DNA from: Leptospira ainlahdjerensis
GTDB lineage: Bacteria > Spirochaetota > Leptospiria > Leptospirales > Leptospiraceae
Direction of reading: 5' to 3'
Assembly: GCF_016919175.1 (NCBI RefSeq)
Contig: NZ_JAFFPU010000069.1
Span: 1 to 64,000, forward strand
DNA: 64,000 bases
Shown: positions 24,517 through 33,742 of the stretch, piece after piece
Layout of the letters: each line of letters begins with the position of its first letter
Numbering within the stretch: position 1 is the first letter of the stretch
Position numbers and translations under genes: made by a program
Notes under the pieces: generated by a model
What the model was told of the DNA's origin: nothing
The model's input: the letters and a program-made list of their open reading frames with translations, nothing else
The model's database searches: none

Positions 24517-24822
24517 TCAATGAGACATTGGTGACGCGTTCACCCAAAAACCGGAAACCTCGGTCACTCCTGAAAAAGAAGCTTCGGATACACAGAGCGG
24601 AAGGAAAAATTGGAAGTCTCCATTTCCGGAGCGAGAATAATTCGTGAGTTTTTGGTCGGCGTTATTCCCTTTTGCGGAAATTGTCCATCCGCCTAATGAG
24701 TGTATATTAGTAATGTAGTAAAGTCTTCCGGGATCATTTAGGATTTCTGAACCTGGAACGGTGAATTGATTTTGATATTGAATACGCCCTATGTCTTGCA
24801 GGGTAATCGATTTTCGACTCAT
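24517..24822 (-). CDS. Hypothetical small structural protein
   Basis: A 101-residue protein with strands and Gly/Ser/Asn-rich turns and no membrane helix. It is first of a short leftward run, divergent from the portal gene with about 150 bases between. Probably a virion component; no family recognised. Confidence 0.45.
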   Translation of the reverse strand: MSRKSITLQDIGRIQYQNQFTVPGSEILNDPGRLYYITNIHSLGGWTISAKGNNADQKLTNYSRSGNGDFQFFLPLCVSEASFSGVTEVSGFWVNASPMSH

Positions 24823-24968
24823 ACTTCTTATATTAATCAGTAAATCAATATCGGAAAAAGATATTTGTACTCTTAGCCGATAGCGATTTGCGACGAAACC
24901 TATTTTTCCCGCCGGAAAAAATCGGAAAAAATAATCCGATAATCCATTTCTTCATAAACTCAAGGCCA

Positions 24969-26597
24969 ATGGTAAAACAGGGAAAAGGCCGGCCGCGCGG
25001 AAACGATTACGAAAAGAATTTAGAAAAAAGATTAAGACTCGAACGTTCCAAAGAGGTCGGACTTAAAACTGAAAAGATCAATGAACGCCTTTTACACTTA
25101 GCAAAGTCCTGGTTTGGGCAAGTAAATACTCCGGAAGTCGCTGGTCGTAATCCCGTATATAGTTTTGATCAGATGCAACAAATTCGAGACGGGATACAGT
25201 TGCGACCGACGTGGAGAATTCCTATTCCCCATCTTCGAAGTGCCAGCTACGGTACATCTTTAATCTCAGCAATCCATACGGTTCGTGTTGAAGACTTGAG
25301 TAAGTTTGCACGAATCAGTTCCAAATCCGGTCTTTGGTTTCGAATGGAAGACGAGGACGAAGAAATCACGGCTGAAATCACCGCACAGATGAAACGATGC
25401 GGAAAGTGGTTTGATAAAATGGGTGATTTGACACCCGGTTGGGCGAACCGCGATCACTTAGGTTCCGTTTTTGAGATGATGACGAGAGATACTCTCACTA
25501 TCGATTCAATTGCATTCTTTTTAATTTTTAATCCCTTCGGAAAATTAATCGAAATCAGATATTTGGATCCCGCGTCCATATTTCCAGTTGATCCTGCAAA
25601 AGGTTACAGGGGAGATCGTTCTGTCGCGTATGTCCAAATCATCGATGACAATGTAGTCGAAACGTTCGGAGCGAACGAAATTCTCTGGCTCCACAAAAAT
25701 CATCTTTCAGACGTATCCATGAGAGGATTTGGATTCTCACCATTAGAAGCGTGTATGCTCGATCTAGTCGGTGTCATCAATTCACTCAAATTCAATCGAG
25801 ATACATTTTCACGACAACATCCTTACGGTTATCTATCGTTCCAAGGTGATATAAGCCAAGAAGCGTTAGAATCTCTTCAACTTCAATGGCAAGAGATGAT
25901 CTCAGGTCTTGATGATTCTCATCGAATCCCGATCCTCGGAACTTCTGCGGGTGAGGTAAAATGGACTCCACTCAATATTCCAAATGAAATGGTATTTAAG
26001 GATCTAATGCAGTGGTGTGTTTCACTCGTTCTTATGGGGCATGGAATGGACCAAGCAGAACTCGGACTCAGGCTCATCGGTTCACAATCATTATCAGAAG
26101 CTAATCAGACTGAAAAAAGTAAACACAGTATGACTCGCGCAAAACTCAGTCTTCTTACCTACTTCGAATCTGCTTTTACAAAACTCAAAAATTTCCGCGA
26201 AGATGATTTCGGCGGGATAGTTTGTGAATTTAGTGGAAAAGATCCGGAAGATGAAAAGGATAAAGTTCAAAAACAAAAAGACGAAGTTTCAAACTGGAAA
26301 CTTGTGGATGAAATTCGAATTGCACAAGATGACCCGACAATCGGGGAGACACTTGCCGATCTTTACGGTGTCCCGGTAGAAGATTACAAAATGGCGGGTG
26401 CAATTATATTAAATCCAATTTTTCAACAAAATATGATGCAAATCCAGCAAAATGCAATGGGCGCGATGCAAGGAAATGATTATTCTGAAATGGGATATGA
26501 AGAAAACGGAGAACAGGACGAGGAAAATCCCGATGATTCGAATTATAATTTCGACGAGGAAGAAGATTTTGAACCGGACAAGGATTTAGTATTTTAA
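24969..26597 (+). CDS. Phage portal protein
   Basis: ATG 24969 gives 542 residues; a TTG at 24888 would add 27 unconvincing residues. The sequence follows portal layout: helices then TSLISAIHTVRVEDLSKFARI, TIDSIAFFLIFNPFGKLIEIRYLDPASIFPVDP (wing strands), ANEILWLHKNH, GFSPLEACMLDLVGVINSLKFNRDTFSRQHPYGYLSF (stem and crown helices), and an acidic Asn-rich tail. It forms the dodecameric DNA gate at the capsid vertex. It is encoded opposite to the surrounding late genes, an isolated inversion, and has a divergent promoter region of its own. Confidence 0.8.
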   Translation: MVKQGKGRPRGNDYEKNLEKRLRLERSKEVGLKTEKINERLLHLAKSWFGQVNTPEVAGRNPVYSFDQMQQIRDGIQLRPTWRIPIPHLRSASYGTSLISAIHTVRVEDLSKFARISSKSGLWFRMEDEDEEITAEITAQMKRCGKWFDKMGDLTPGWANRDHLGSVFEMMTRDTLTIDSIAFFLIFNPFGKLIEIRYLDPASIFPVDPAKGYRGDRSVAYVQIIDDNVVETFGANEILWLHKNHLSDVSMRGFGFSPLEACMLDLVGVINSLKFNRDTFSRQHPYGYLSFQGDISQEALESLQLQWQEMISGLDDSHRIPILGTSAGEVKWTPLNIPNEMVFKDLMQWCVSLVLMGHGMDQAELGLRLIGSQSLSEANQTEKSKHSMTRAKLSLLTYFESAFTKLKNFREDDFGGIVCEFSGKDPEDEKDKVQKQKDEVSNWKLVDEIRIAQDDPTIGETLADLYGVPVEDYKMAGAIILNPIFQQNMMQIQQNAMGAMQGNDYSEMGYEENGEQDEENPDDSNYNFDEEEDFEPDKDLVF

Positions 26598-26603
26598 AAT
26601 ATA

Positions 26604-26618
26604 CTTTCATTATGAAAG
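26604..26618. other. Short palindrome at the convergent end of portal and propeller genes
   Basis: CTTTCA-TTA-TGAAAG lies 6 bases after the portal stop and includes the stop codon of the leftward propeller gene. With flanking A/T runs it may act as a weak bidirectional terminator; the 6-bp AT-rich stem is marginal. Confidence 0.3.
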
Positions 26619-27710
26619 ATTTAACTTTGCGATTCTCAAGCGAGATTGTCCACCAACGTTACTAAAACCGCCCGCAATCCACAAAGTATTTCCATCCAAA
26701 GCGTAGGATGTATCGACTGTCGCGTCAGCTCCCCCGGTAGGATACCAAGAAAGAGTTCCAGCAGTTACGGTACTCACAGATGCAATTCGGCTTCTTGCGG
26801 CTCCGTTTACAGTTGAAAAGTTTCCGACCAGATACAATGAAGTTCCGTTTAACGCAAGTCCAGTGAGCTGACCTCCGTTTAAATCAGGCAACCATGAAAG
26901 TAAAGATCCAGTTGTCGCATCGATCGCGGCGATACCAAACCGAAGAGTGCTGTTTAAAGAGGAGAACGAACCTCCAACGTACACTGTATTGCCATTTCTT
27001 ACGATAGTATCAACGTAGTTGTTCCCTCCTCCATTTGTTGGATTCCAAGAAAGAACACTCGCAGTCGTTGGATCAAGAGCGGCCAAAAGCACGCGAGATT
27101 GACCTCCGACAGATGTAAATCCTCCTCCTATATATAATACTCCACTATTTAGGTACAAAACGTTTAAGTTAAAATTTACTCCACCCGAAGGATACCAAGA
27201 AAGAGTTGCTCCTGTATTTGCATCAACTGCACCGATATTTGTTCGCGCGACGCCTCCAATAGAAGTAAATCCTCCCCCAATGTAAAGAGTGGACCCTGAA
27301 AGAACTAAACACTTTCCAAACGGACTTCCACCTAGTCCACCTGTCGGATACCAAGACAAGACTGCTCCCGTCGTTGCGTCTAACGCGGCGATTCCGTTAC
27401 GCGTAGATCCGCCAATGTTTGTAAACGAGCCTGCAACATAAAGAGTGTTACCGCTTAATGCCAATCCATAGATATCGGAATTTGCTCCTCCAGTCGGATA
27501 CCAAGAAAGGACGGTGCCGGTCGTTGCATCGATTGCGGCTATACGATTTCGAGTTTGTCCTCCAATTGATGTAAAAAGTCCGCCTACAAAGATCGTGTTA
27601 CCGGATTGAACCATTGCTTTGATATAGTTCCCAACTCCTCCTGTAGGATAAGCTGGATCTAAAGTCGGTTTTGGAACTTGATTTTTAAAAAAACCAAATG
27701 GAAGAAACAT
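26610..27710 (-). CDS. Seven-repeat beta-propeller fibre/receptor-binding protein
   Basis: A 366-residue protein made almost wholly of seven repeats of about 50 residues. Each has the shape GNTLYVGGxFTSIGGxxR-xxIAAxDxTTGxxLSWYPTGG. Seven such units should close one propeller, with the last blade ending the chain. It lies at the distal end of two fibre genes, 5 bases after the preceding stop, so a tip or receptor-binding role is likely. Such repeats can recombine, allowing blade number to change. The DNA shows corresponding imperfect repeats of about 150 bp. Confidence 0.7.
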   Translation of the reverse strand: MFLPFGFFKNQVPKPTLDPAYPTGGVGNYIKAMVQSGNTIFVGGLFTSIGGQTRNRIAAIDATTGTVLSWYPTGGANSDIYGLALSGNTLYVAGSFTNIGGSTRNGIAALDATTGAVLSWYPTGGLGGSPFGKCLVLSGSTLYIGGGFTSIGGVARTNIGAVDANTGATLSWYPSGGVNFNLNVLYLNSGVLYIGGGFTSVGGQSRVLLAALDPTTASVLSWNPTNGGGNNYVDTIVRNGNTVYVGGSFSSLNSTLRFGIAAIDATTGSLLSWLPDLNGGQLTGLALNGTSLYLVGNFSTVNGAARSRIASVSTVTAGTLSWYPTGGADATVDTSYALDGNTLWIAGGFSNVGGQSRLRIAKLNLS

Positions 27711-27715
27711 TCGTT

Positions 27716-29080
27716 TTAACCCATACTAAGAACAGCGGATCCAAAAATAACGCCGTTGATTTTTATGAATGTATAGATATCTTTTCGAGAAGCGGTAGAA
27801 GTCGGAGTTGGGACGGATGCACCTGGCCACAGAAACGTCCCTCCCGACCAAGTTATCGTATATGCAGAACCCGTAGATTCAAAGACTACGTTCACAACTT
27901 CGTTTTCGGTTAAATTTGAAATCGTAATAGTCGCGGTACCCCCCGTAATTCTAAAGAGGTTTGCCGTAGAACAATCGATCGTTTTATTTCCTACAGGAAG
28001 AAGAGATGTGATTGGAGACGATTGTCTTACATAGTCTGTGATCGTTTTCATTCCGGGAGTATTCAAAGCTCCCGGCTGAGGAATGGATTTTAAACCTGTA
28101 GCAGTGCTTGAATCGAAAGCAATTAATTCGTTGTCGGCACCGACTGGAAAAGCAACGAAGTTTCCCGAACCATTCCTGGTTATCAATTGCCCTTTAGAAA
28201 GAATCGTTCTTTCTAAAGTATGTTCAAAGTCGATATCTGTTCGAGTTCCTAAAAATGAGGATTGAGGTTGCACTACGTTACCAATTGAAGGATTGGTTGA
28301 TCCGTAATTTGTAACGTTTAGATTTCCTGAAGCATTACTTTTGATGAGGTTTGGATCAACGTTGCAAAGACCAGATACGGCAAGAATTTGAAGTGTGCGG
28401 TTCGCAAGAGAGAATAATGAATTTCCAGGTCCGACGATTTGGGAATTTCGCATAAAGATCGTTAAAGAACCCGTAAAAAAATCGACTCCGTTTGAAGACG
28501 TTCCACTGTACTGGATACTCGCATCGATCATAGTAAATGCGTTTGTTCCGGAATTATCGTTAAAGTGGGATGAGAATTTAAGATTTAAACCTCTTATCTC
28601 GATCGGCCAAGTGCTGAGTAAAAATCCGGAAGAAAAAGTCACATCGATATAGGTCCCTTTTTTGTATCTTGGAAGAAGTATAAATTCTAAAAAGTTTACG
28701 TTATCAACGGGAATTACAATTCCTTGAAGAGAATCATCAAATTGAATGTATTTTAATCCCTGCTTACTTTGAGCTGCGACAATCATAGTTGCCCAATCGT
28801 TATATACGTTTCCAGAGGGTGACGTCTCACCGGGTCGAAAGATATAAACGTTTCCGCTTGCGACGACCGGCGGACGTTGACTTCCTGTTAAAAGGCCGTT
28901 CGTATCAAGAGTTGCGACCCCGTTTGGAATCCCTTTTGATGAGGTATTTATTTTCGAATTTAAAGATGTTTGTAAATTTGAAAAAGCATCGATTCTCGCA
29001 CTTGCTTCGGCAGAAACTAGATTGTCCGCGTAGGCTCTCAATGCGTTATCTTTTAAATAATCGTTTTTAAAAGATTTCAT
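27716..29080 (-). CDS. Tail fibre protein
   Basis: A 454-residue protein with a helical start (residues 1-60, with NSKINTSSKGIPNGVATLDTNGLLTG, typical of fibre shafts), a middle of Asn/Ser/Gly-rich strands suggesting a beta-helix, and the C-terminal SPITSLLPVGNKTIDCSTANLFRI... strand region. Start overlaps the upstream stop by ATGA. It links the 503-residue fibre base and the propeller gene. Confidence 0.65.
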   Translation of the reverse strand: MKSFKNDYLKDNALRAYADNLVSAEASARIDAFSNLQTSLNSKINTSSKGIPNGVATLDTNGLLTGSQRPPVVASGNVYIFRPGETSPSGNVYNDWATMIVAAQSKQGLKYIQFDDSLQGIVIPVDNVNFLEFILLPRYKKGTYIDVTFSSGFLLSTWPIEIRGLNLKFSSHFNDNSGTNAFTMIDASIQYSGTSSNGVDFFTGSLTIFMRNSQIVGPGNSLFSLANRTLQILAVSGLCNVDPNLIKSNASGNLNVTNYGSTNPSIGNVVQPQSSFLGTRTDIDFEHTLERTILSKGQLITRNGSGNFVAFPVGADNELIAFDSSTATGLKSIPQPGALNTPGMKTITDYVRQSSPITSLLPVGNKTIDCSTANLFRITGGTATITISNLTENEVVNVVFESTGSAYTITWSGGTFLWPGASVPTPTSTASRKDIYTFIKINGVIFGSAVLSMG

Positions 29081-30588
29081 TTGTGCTCAACCTTGAATCT
29101 TACAGAGCGCGTTTGAAAAAGTCCATTTCCACTAAACTGAATCGATATATTGCCGGAATCGTCATAGTAAATTGTGTTTGAACCGACGGAAGTCGAAGCA
29201 GAAAACCATTTCCCACTTCCGTCGCTTATAAAAGCAATCACGGTAAGAATACTATTTCCTAATCCTGTCGCAACACTGCAAAGACCTGCCGCATTCGTCA
29301 TTCCCTCAAACCAAGAGTTCTTTATGAGTGTGCCGACAACCGCATTTCCTGAACCTACCTGTATTGTGCCGACTAACGCAACATTTTGAAGAACTGTCAA
29401 GTCTTGAGTATCCGCGTATTGTTTTACGGCTCTTGCAGAAGGAGCGAGTGAAGTTTCAGTAAAGAGAGGATTATCTGAGATAAAGCCGGTGGAAGGTGAT
29501 ACGTTGTTGTATGCGGGAAGGGAAAGAAAATACCAGCTTCCCCTTTGAGATGAATACGCGAGCTCCCAATACCCTCCGTCTAAATCCAACTGCCAATCTT
29601 CGGTTTGATCTTCTATCAATTGACCGTTTCTTAAAACCGTTATCGGATTTGTTCCAGCTACATTCGAAACATCTAAAAATCCAATTACTGTGTTGTCATC
29701 GGGATTGAGAGGAAGTGTGATTGAAATCCCTCCCCCGGAGACGTCACACAAAATTCGTTCATATTTTGACGCGGTGTATGCGCTATTTTGCAGAGGGGAG
29801 TTTTTTAAAGATCCGAAATTAGTTTTCCATGTCCCGTCACCTGACAAAAATTTCTCTCTGTCAAGAATGAGAGGAGAAGGAACAAGTCCTTTCAGACCGT
29901 TAACCGTATCCGTTGCTCCGATGAATGGATCATCCAAAGCAAGCGTTCCATTTTTATCAGGAAGAAAAAAAGTTTTGGCTGCAGTCGCAAGAGAACGAAT
30001 CACACTTATGATCGAACCATTTGAAATGATTTGAATTCCAGGATTTCCAGAATCATTGGAAAGACCAGGAAAACCATTTACCGAGTTTTTTTCAGTCCTT
30101 AATTGATACTGAGGGTGATCGTCTGAAGACGCTAACCCTAAAAGTTGTGAATGTTGTTGGACCCTTGCTGTAGTTTTTAACCACCGCCCTGGATTCGGAA
30201 GAACTATATCATTAGGAACGATACTTCTGGTTACATCTTGCGGATCGGGAACTGTGGCAGTTGATTCGGAATCGAATTGGTAGAATGCAAGTTCGTCTTC
30301 AACTTCTCGAATTTGTTTATCTTTACGATCGAAAGCGGGAATAGCTCTAAGTTCTGACAAGGATTGAACGGGTAAGTTCCAGTTGGAAAGAACTTGTTCT
30401 TTGATCCAATCCAAATTGACTGCATCATTTCCGGACTGTGGCTGGGCGACTCGAAGCGTTCCGAAATCAGAATCGTCTGGAAGACGTATATCCAAACCGG
30501 AAGATGATCCTTTTATTTGAGGACCACCCTTTCCGATTCGAACTTGCGCGCCAATTCCCCTTAGTAAGAAATCAAATACAGGATTCAT
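29077..30588 (-). CDS. Tail fibre / tail-attached protein (proximal)
   Basis: A 503-residue Ser/Gly/Asn-rich protein. The N-terminus includes LRVAQPQSGNDAVNLDWIKEQV, a typical shaft-start motif, followed by fibre-like repeats (GIQIISNGSIISVIRSL, FFLPDKNGTLALDDPF) and a second ARAVKQYADTQDL motif near residue 385. Phage fibre proteins often carry this NDAVNxDWIKxQV pattern. It precedes the other fibre genes and probably attaches to the baseplate. Confidence 0.65.
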   Translation of the reverse strand: MNPVFDFLLRGIGAQVRIGKGGPQIKGSSSGLDIRLPDDSDFGTLRVAQPQSGNDAVNLDWIKEQVLSNWNLPVQSLSELRAIPAFDRKDKQIREVEDELAFYQFDSESTATVPDPQDVTRSIVPNDIVLPNPGRWLKTTARVQQHSQLLGLASSDDHPQYQLRTEKNSVNGFPGLSNDSGNPGIQIISNGSIISVIRSLATAAKTFFLPDKNGTLALDDPFIGATDTVNGLKGLVPSPLILDREKFLSGDGTWKTNFGSLKNSPLQNSAYTASKYERILCDVSGGGISITLPLNPDDNTVIGFLDVSNVAGTNPITVLRNGQLIEDQTEDWQLDLDGGYWELAYSSQRGSWYFLSLPAYNNVSPSTGFISDNPLFTETSLAPSARAVKQYADTQDLTVLQNVALVGTIQVGSGNAVVGTLIKNSWFEGMTNAAGLCSVATGLGNSILTVIAFISDGSGKWFSASTSVGSNTIYYDDSGNISIQFSGNGLFQTRSVRFKVEHK

Positions 30589-30978
30589 CTATCCCAAGTA
30601 AACTTCTACTAAGACTTGATTCGTGTCGTAGGTAGTTGCGACTCTCAAAGAAGAAAGACCTCCAGTCCAAGCCATAAACCCTTGAGGAAGTGGGTGATCT
30701 GTCGCGGATCCATTGATACGAACTACAATCGGTGCAGGATCGTCTTTTTTTACCCCGATCGCTGTATCATCGGCGAGATAGGTTCCAAGAATCAGAACAT
30801 ACTTAAATTGAATCCCCGTTGGAATCGGGATCGTTACAAGGTTATCGGATTGTTTAAAGGCTTTGGTAAGTTTTTGAGGTTGTTGGACTTGGAACTCTTG
30901 AGCGAATTCTTCCACCTCTCTTTCGATTGCTACGCCTGTTCGATTGAATAATTGAAAAAGAAAACGGTGTATTTCCAT
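30589..30978 (-). CDS. Hypothetical small virion protein
   Basis: A 129-residue protein with an N-terminal helix (EREVEEFAQEF) and a C-terminal beta sandwich-like part (LVTIPIPTGIQFKYVLILGTYLADDTAIGV... VATTYDTNQVLVEVYLG). It lies directly before the fibre genes (stop and start adjoin) and after the tape measure gene. A baseplate or fibre-linking protein is likely; no family recognised. Confidence 0.5.
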   Translation of the reverse strand: MEIHRFLFQLFNRTGVAIEREVEEFAQEFQVQQPQKLTKAFKQSDNLVTIPIPTGIQFKYVLILGTYLADDTAIGVKKDDPAPIVVRINGSATDHPLPQGFMAWTGGLSSLRVATTYDTNQVLVEVYLG

Positions 30979-31021
30979 TCCGGTATTTTGCGTTGGAATG
31001 AAATATCGGAATTTAGATTTG

Positions 31022-32734
31022 TTATTTCGATCGGACTAAAAGACCGGCGGGGTTTGCAAGTGTCGCAAGTTTTCCAAGACCACCCATCATGTCCCCGAGC
31101 GCACCACCGAAATCACCCTTTGCAAGTTTTTCTATCGTTCCAACGAGTGAGGTAATTTGTCCGGAGATAACGGGTATTACAGACTTTTCAATATTTGAAA
31201 CGGTCGATGCAAGACTTTTCATAGCACCTTTGTTTTCATTGAATAAATCTATCATCGCTTTATTCATATCATATCCGATTTGTGCGGCTTGGGCGCCTAC
31301 GTCGGTGGCAAAGGTTTCTTTTTTTGCGTTGTCGAGGCTTAGTCCTTTGTTATAGCCCGCCTCAATATTTGAGTTATCAGACTTGATATCGTTGTATCCA
31401 AATTTCATTCCAGCCATTTCAGAAAAACTTCCTCCTTGCATTTTATTTAAAAGACCGCGTGTTGTAGCATCCATTCCCCCCATTGCAGAAGACATATATT
31501 TTCCAGGATTTAATTCGGATTCTTTGATTGCTTTTATCACGTCTCCTCCGTTGGTTTTTAAGGCTTCCGCCATAGAAAGAGAACCAAACACTCCACCGCC
31601 AAACGCACCGCTTCTTCCTTGATCGGAAAGTTGTTCTGAAAGAGCCATTCTTCTCGACGGATCCATATTGATTCCGTCTGTTCTTTGCATACCGGCTGAA
31701 AATTTAGCGTAGTCGCTTATATCTCCTGAATATCCTTTTCCTCTTAAATTTTCAGAAATGTTCGCGAGTTTTGAGATATATTCAGATTGTCTTAAACCTT
31801 GAAACCCGGATGCCGAAGCTCCACCACGAAGAAAACCGACGTCTGCATTTTTGGAATCTTTTCGAATTGTTTCTAACTCTTTAACTACCTCTGCAATTCC
31901 TTTCCCTTGTGAAGCGGCAAATTGCATTGTCGTTTCATCAATCTGATTTCCTTTTCCGTATATGTTTTCACCCGTCACTCGACCCCTTACTACATTTGCT
32001 TGTGCGAGCTCTGAGTTTGCGAAGTATCCTCCACCACCTCCAACATAACCGCCAGTTGCACCGATCGTAGAAGCTTGGCTTTGCATAGCAGCGTGATATT
32101 GTTCTCCAATTGCAGATATTGTTTTTAAAACTCCTCCCGCAATTGCAAAAGCGGCTCCAGCGATCGGAATCGCGGCTCCCATCAGTGAAAAATTATTTCC
32201 TCTAACGGATCCGCCGTCGCCTCCTGATCCTCCCCCTCCTCCGGATCCCGGAAGTCCGGAAAGACCGCCTTTATCAAAATTTGCATGTTGGATTTTGATT
32301 TCTGCTTTTTGAAGTTGAATTTGTTTTGCGGAGGTGAGACCTATACCGCTTGAACTCGCGGATGATTCTTCTTCCTCACCATCTTTCTTCTTTTTCTTTT
32401 TTCGAAATAGATCGCGAGCGGCTGAAATTTTCTTATCAAAGGTATTAAAGAACCCTCCGCTTTGAGTTTCATCTAAGTCGGATCCATCAGCTCCGACTTT
32501 CGAAGCCATTGCACTTCCACCGGCGTATCGGGACGCGGCCTCGAGTTTCTTTTTTTCGGAACTTCCACCACCGCTTCCGCTCCCACTTGATGATCCTTTT
32601 TTCTCCGGAACTTTTCCGCGACCGGATACAGGAATTCCTTTCTTTCCCTTTTTAGCAATTCGGTCGTATTCTTTTTCTACTGCTTTAAAGTCAGGCGTTG
32701 CCTTGACTTTTATATTTAAAGATTCTTCAGCCAT
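31022..32734 (-). CDS. Tail tape measure protein
   Basis: A 570-residue protein rich in Gly, Ala and Ser, with a Lys-rich disordered N-terminal third, a hydrophobic segment (GAAIPIAGAAFAIAGGVLKTI, near 187-207), and long helical stretches to the end. It directly follows the tail chaperone frame (8-base overlap) and precedes fibres, as expected for the protein that sets tail length. By the usual rule of about 1.5 angstrom per residue it would give a short tail of roughly 85 nm. No peptidase domain is visible. Confidence 0.7.
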   Translation of the reverse strand: MAEESLNIKVKATPDFKAVEKEYDRIAKKGKKGIPVSGRGKVPEKKGSSSGSGSGGGSSEKKKLEAASRYAGGSAMASKVGADGSDLDETQSGGFFNTFDKKISAARDLFRKKKKKKDGEEEESSASSSGIGLTSAKQIQLQKAEIKIQHANFDKGGLSGLPGSGGGGGSGGDGGSVRGNNFSLMGAAIPIAGAAFAIAGGVLKTISAIGEQYHAAMQSQASTIGATGGYVGGGGGYFANSELAQANVVRGRVTGENIYGKGNQIDETTMQFAASQGKGIAEVVKELETIRKDSKNADVGFLRGGASASGFQGLRQSEYISKLANISENLRGKGYSGDISDYAKFSAGMQRTDGINMDPSRRMALSEQLSDQGRSGAFGGGVFGSLSMAEALKTNGGDVIKAIKESELNPGKYMSSAMGGMDATTRGLLNKMQGGSFSEMAGMKFGYNDIKSDNSNIEAGYNKGLSLDNAKKETFATDVGAQAAQIGYDMNKAMIDLFNENKGAMKSLASTVSNIEKSVIPVISGQITSLVGTIEKLAKGDFGGALGDMMGGLGKLATLANPAGLLVRSK

Positions 32735-33438
32735 AGAATTTTAATTCGTTTTCGATTCTTTCTAAGAGTTCTTTACGCTTTAATTCTCCTTCACTCCTTA
32801 GCATGTCTTGTGAATACCCGGCCTCTGCCTCCAGGATACTGGCCATTGTCGGGCTTATATTCTCTAGGAATTCCATCGGTTTCATCTTCAGTACTTGGCG
32901 TTTCTGAGACTTCAGTTTCGCTCTCATGAGAAGTTTCGGAATGTCGAGTCTGGCTGTGGCTTCGAGGATGAATCTCTTTTGTTCGAGAAACAGATTTCCC
33001 AGATGTGTGACTCCTTTCGGAAGTATTTTCATCTGGTTCATAAGAAAGAGGTCGAGAAGATTCTCTTCGTCGTTCAGTGCGTCGAGCGTCCCTATTTTTT
33101 TTTAACTCTGATTTAAACCAGTTTTCCTTTTTCTCATATTCTTTAAAGAGTCTGATCACAAACTCTTTGTCTCTTATCTGCTCAAAGGTTTGTATATCTG
33201 GAATGGGAAAATTTTCGGGGATTTCTTTGATGACGTGGTTTAATGTAGCAATTGCGTAAATATATCCGTAAGTTGTATTCGGAATCGATTCAAGGGACGC
33301 GCCATTTAATCTTTTGGCAACCGCGATTTCAATGTCGAGTTCGGTGCTTGGGTCTGCGATATCTGCTTCGAATTTGTAAGAGTCACCTTCATATTTAACG
33401 TTTAAAGTAACTCTCTTATTAGGTTCCAGAATTCTCAT
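32727..33438 (-). CDS. Tail assembly chaperone GT fusion by ribosomal frameshift
   Basis: Translation starts as the G protein at 33438 and, at the A9 run (33103-33095 on the minus strand), could shift by -2 (or +1) into the second frame, which is open from 33101 to 32727. The joined product is about 236 residues: 114 of G, then GTLDALNDEENLLDLFL and the helical T part ending LLERIENELKFYG. The T frame reads as much more natural protein than the G frame downstream of the run. A -2 shift is known for the Mu gpG-GT pair. The ATG at 33041 would alternatively give a separate 104-residue protein. Confidence 0.55.
32791..33438 (-). CDS. Tail assembly chaperone G (0-frame)
   Basis: A 215-residue frame. 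Residues 1-112 are a folded protein (strands, then helices; ASLESIPNTTYGYIYAIATLNHVI, DIQTFEQIRDKEFVIRLFKEYEK) in the position of gpG, before the tape measure gene. Residues 115-215 are Ser/Arg/Glu/His-rich, without hydrophobic residues, and are coded in the frame that overlaps the T part, so they may be a disordered tail or an untranslated shadow. The A9 slip site lies at residues 112-115. Confidence 0.6.
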   Translation of the reverse strand: MRILEPNKRVTLNVKYEGDSYKFEADIADPSTELDIEIAVAKRLNGASLESIPNTTYGYIYAIATLNHVIKEIPENFPIPDIQTFEQIRDKEFVIRLFKEYEKKENWFKSELKKNRDARRTERRRESSRPLSYEPDENTSERSHTSGKSVSRTKEIHPRSHSQTRHSETSHESETEVSETPSTEDETDGIPREYKPDNGQYPGGRGRVFTRHAKE

Positions 33439-33742
33439 TCACAGATGATGTAAATTATTTCGATATCGGAGAAGATTACTTTGATCAGAAATAAAAGAGA
33501 ATAGATTAGATATGGATTTCAAAGTGCATTCGGCAAAAGGGAATTCTAAACAAGAGCCGATCAAATTATAAAGCAATATGAAATAGACCCTATCAAATTC
33601 GCAGAGAAATTTATAGATTTAAGAGTTGTTATTTTTTCGCATTTGATACAAAAAAAATATGGTTACTTTCTGAAGACAATTAATTTGACATAAAGCGCAC
33701 AAAACCCAACTTTGGGATATATTTTTGAAATTTAGGGACAGA
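33439..33742. promoter_or_regulatory. Divergent intergenic region, late genes and moron
   Basis: No gene is seen. It separates the leftward tail genes from three rightward genes, so it must hold promoters for both directions. TTGACA lies at 33685-33690, upstream of the lipoprotein gene, but no good -10 follows at the standard distance. The stretch is AT-rich. Confidence 0.35.
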
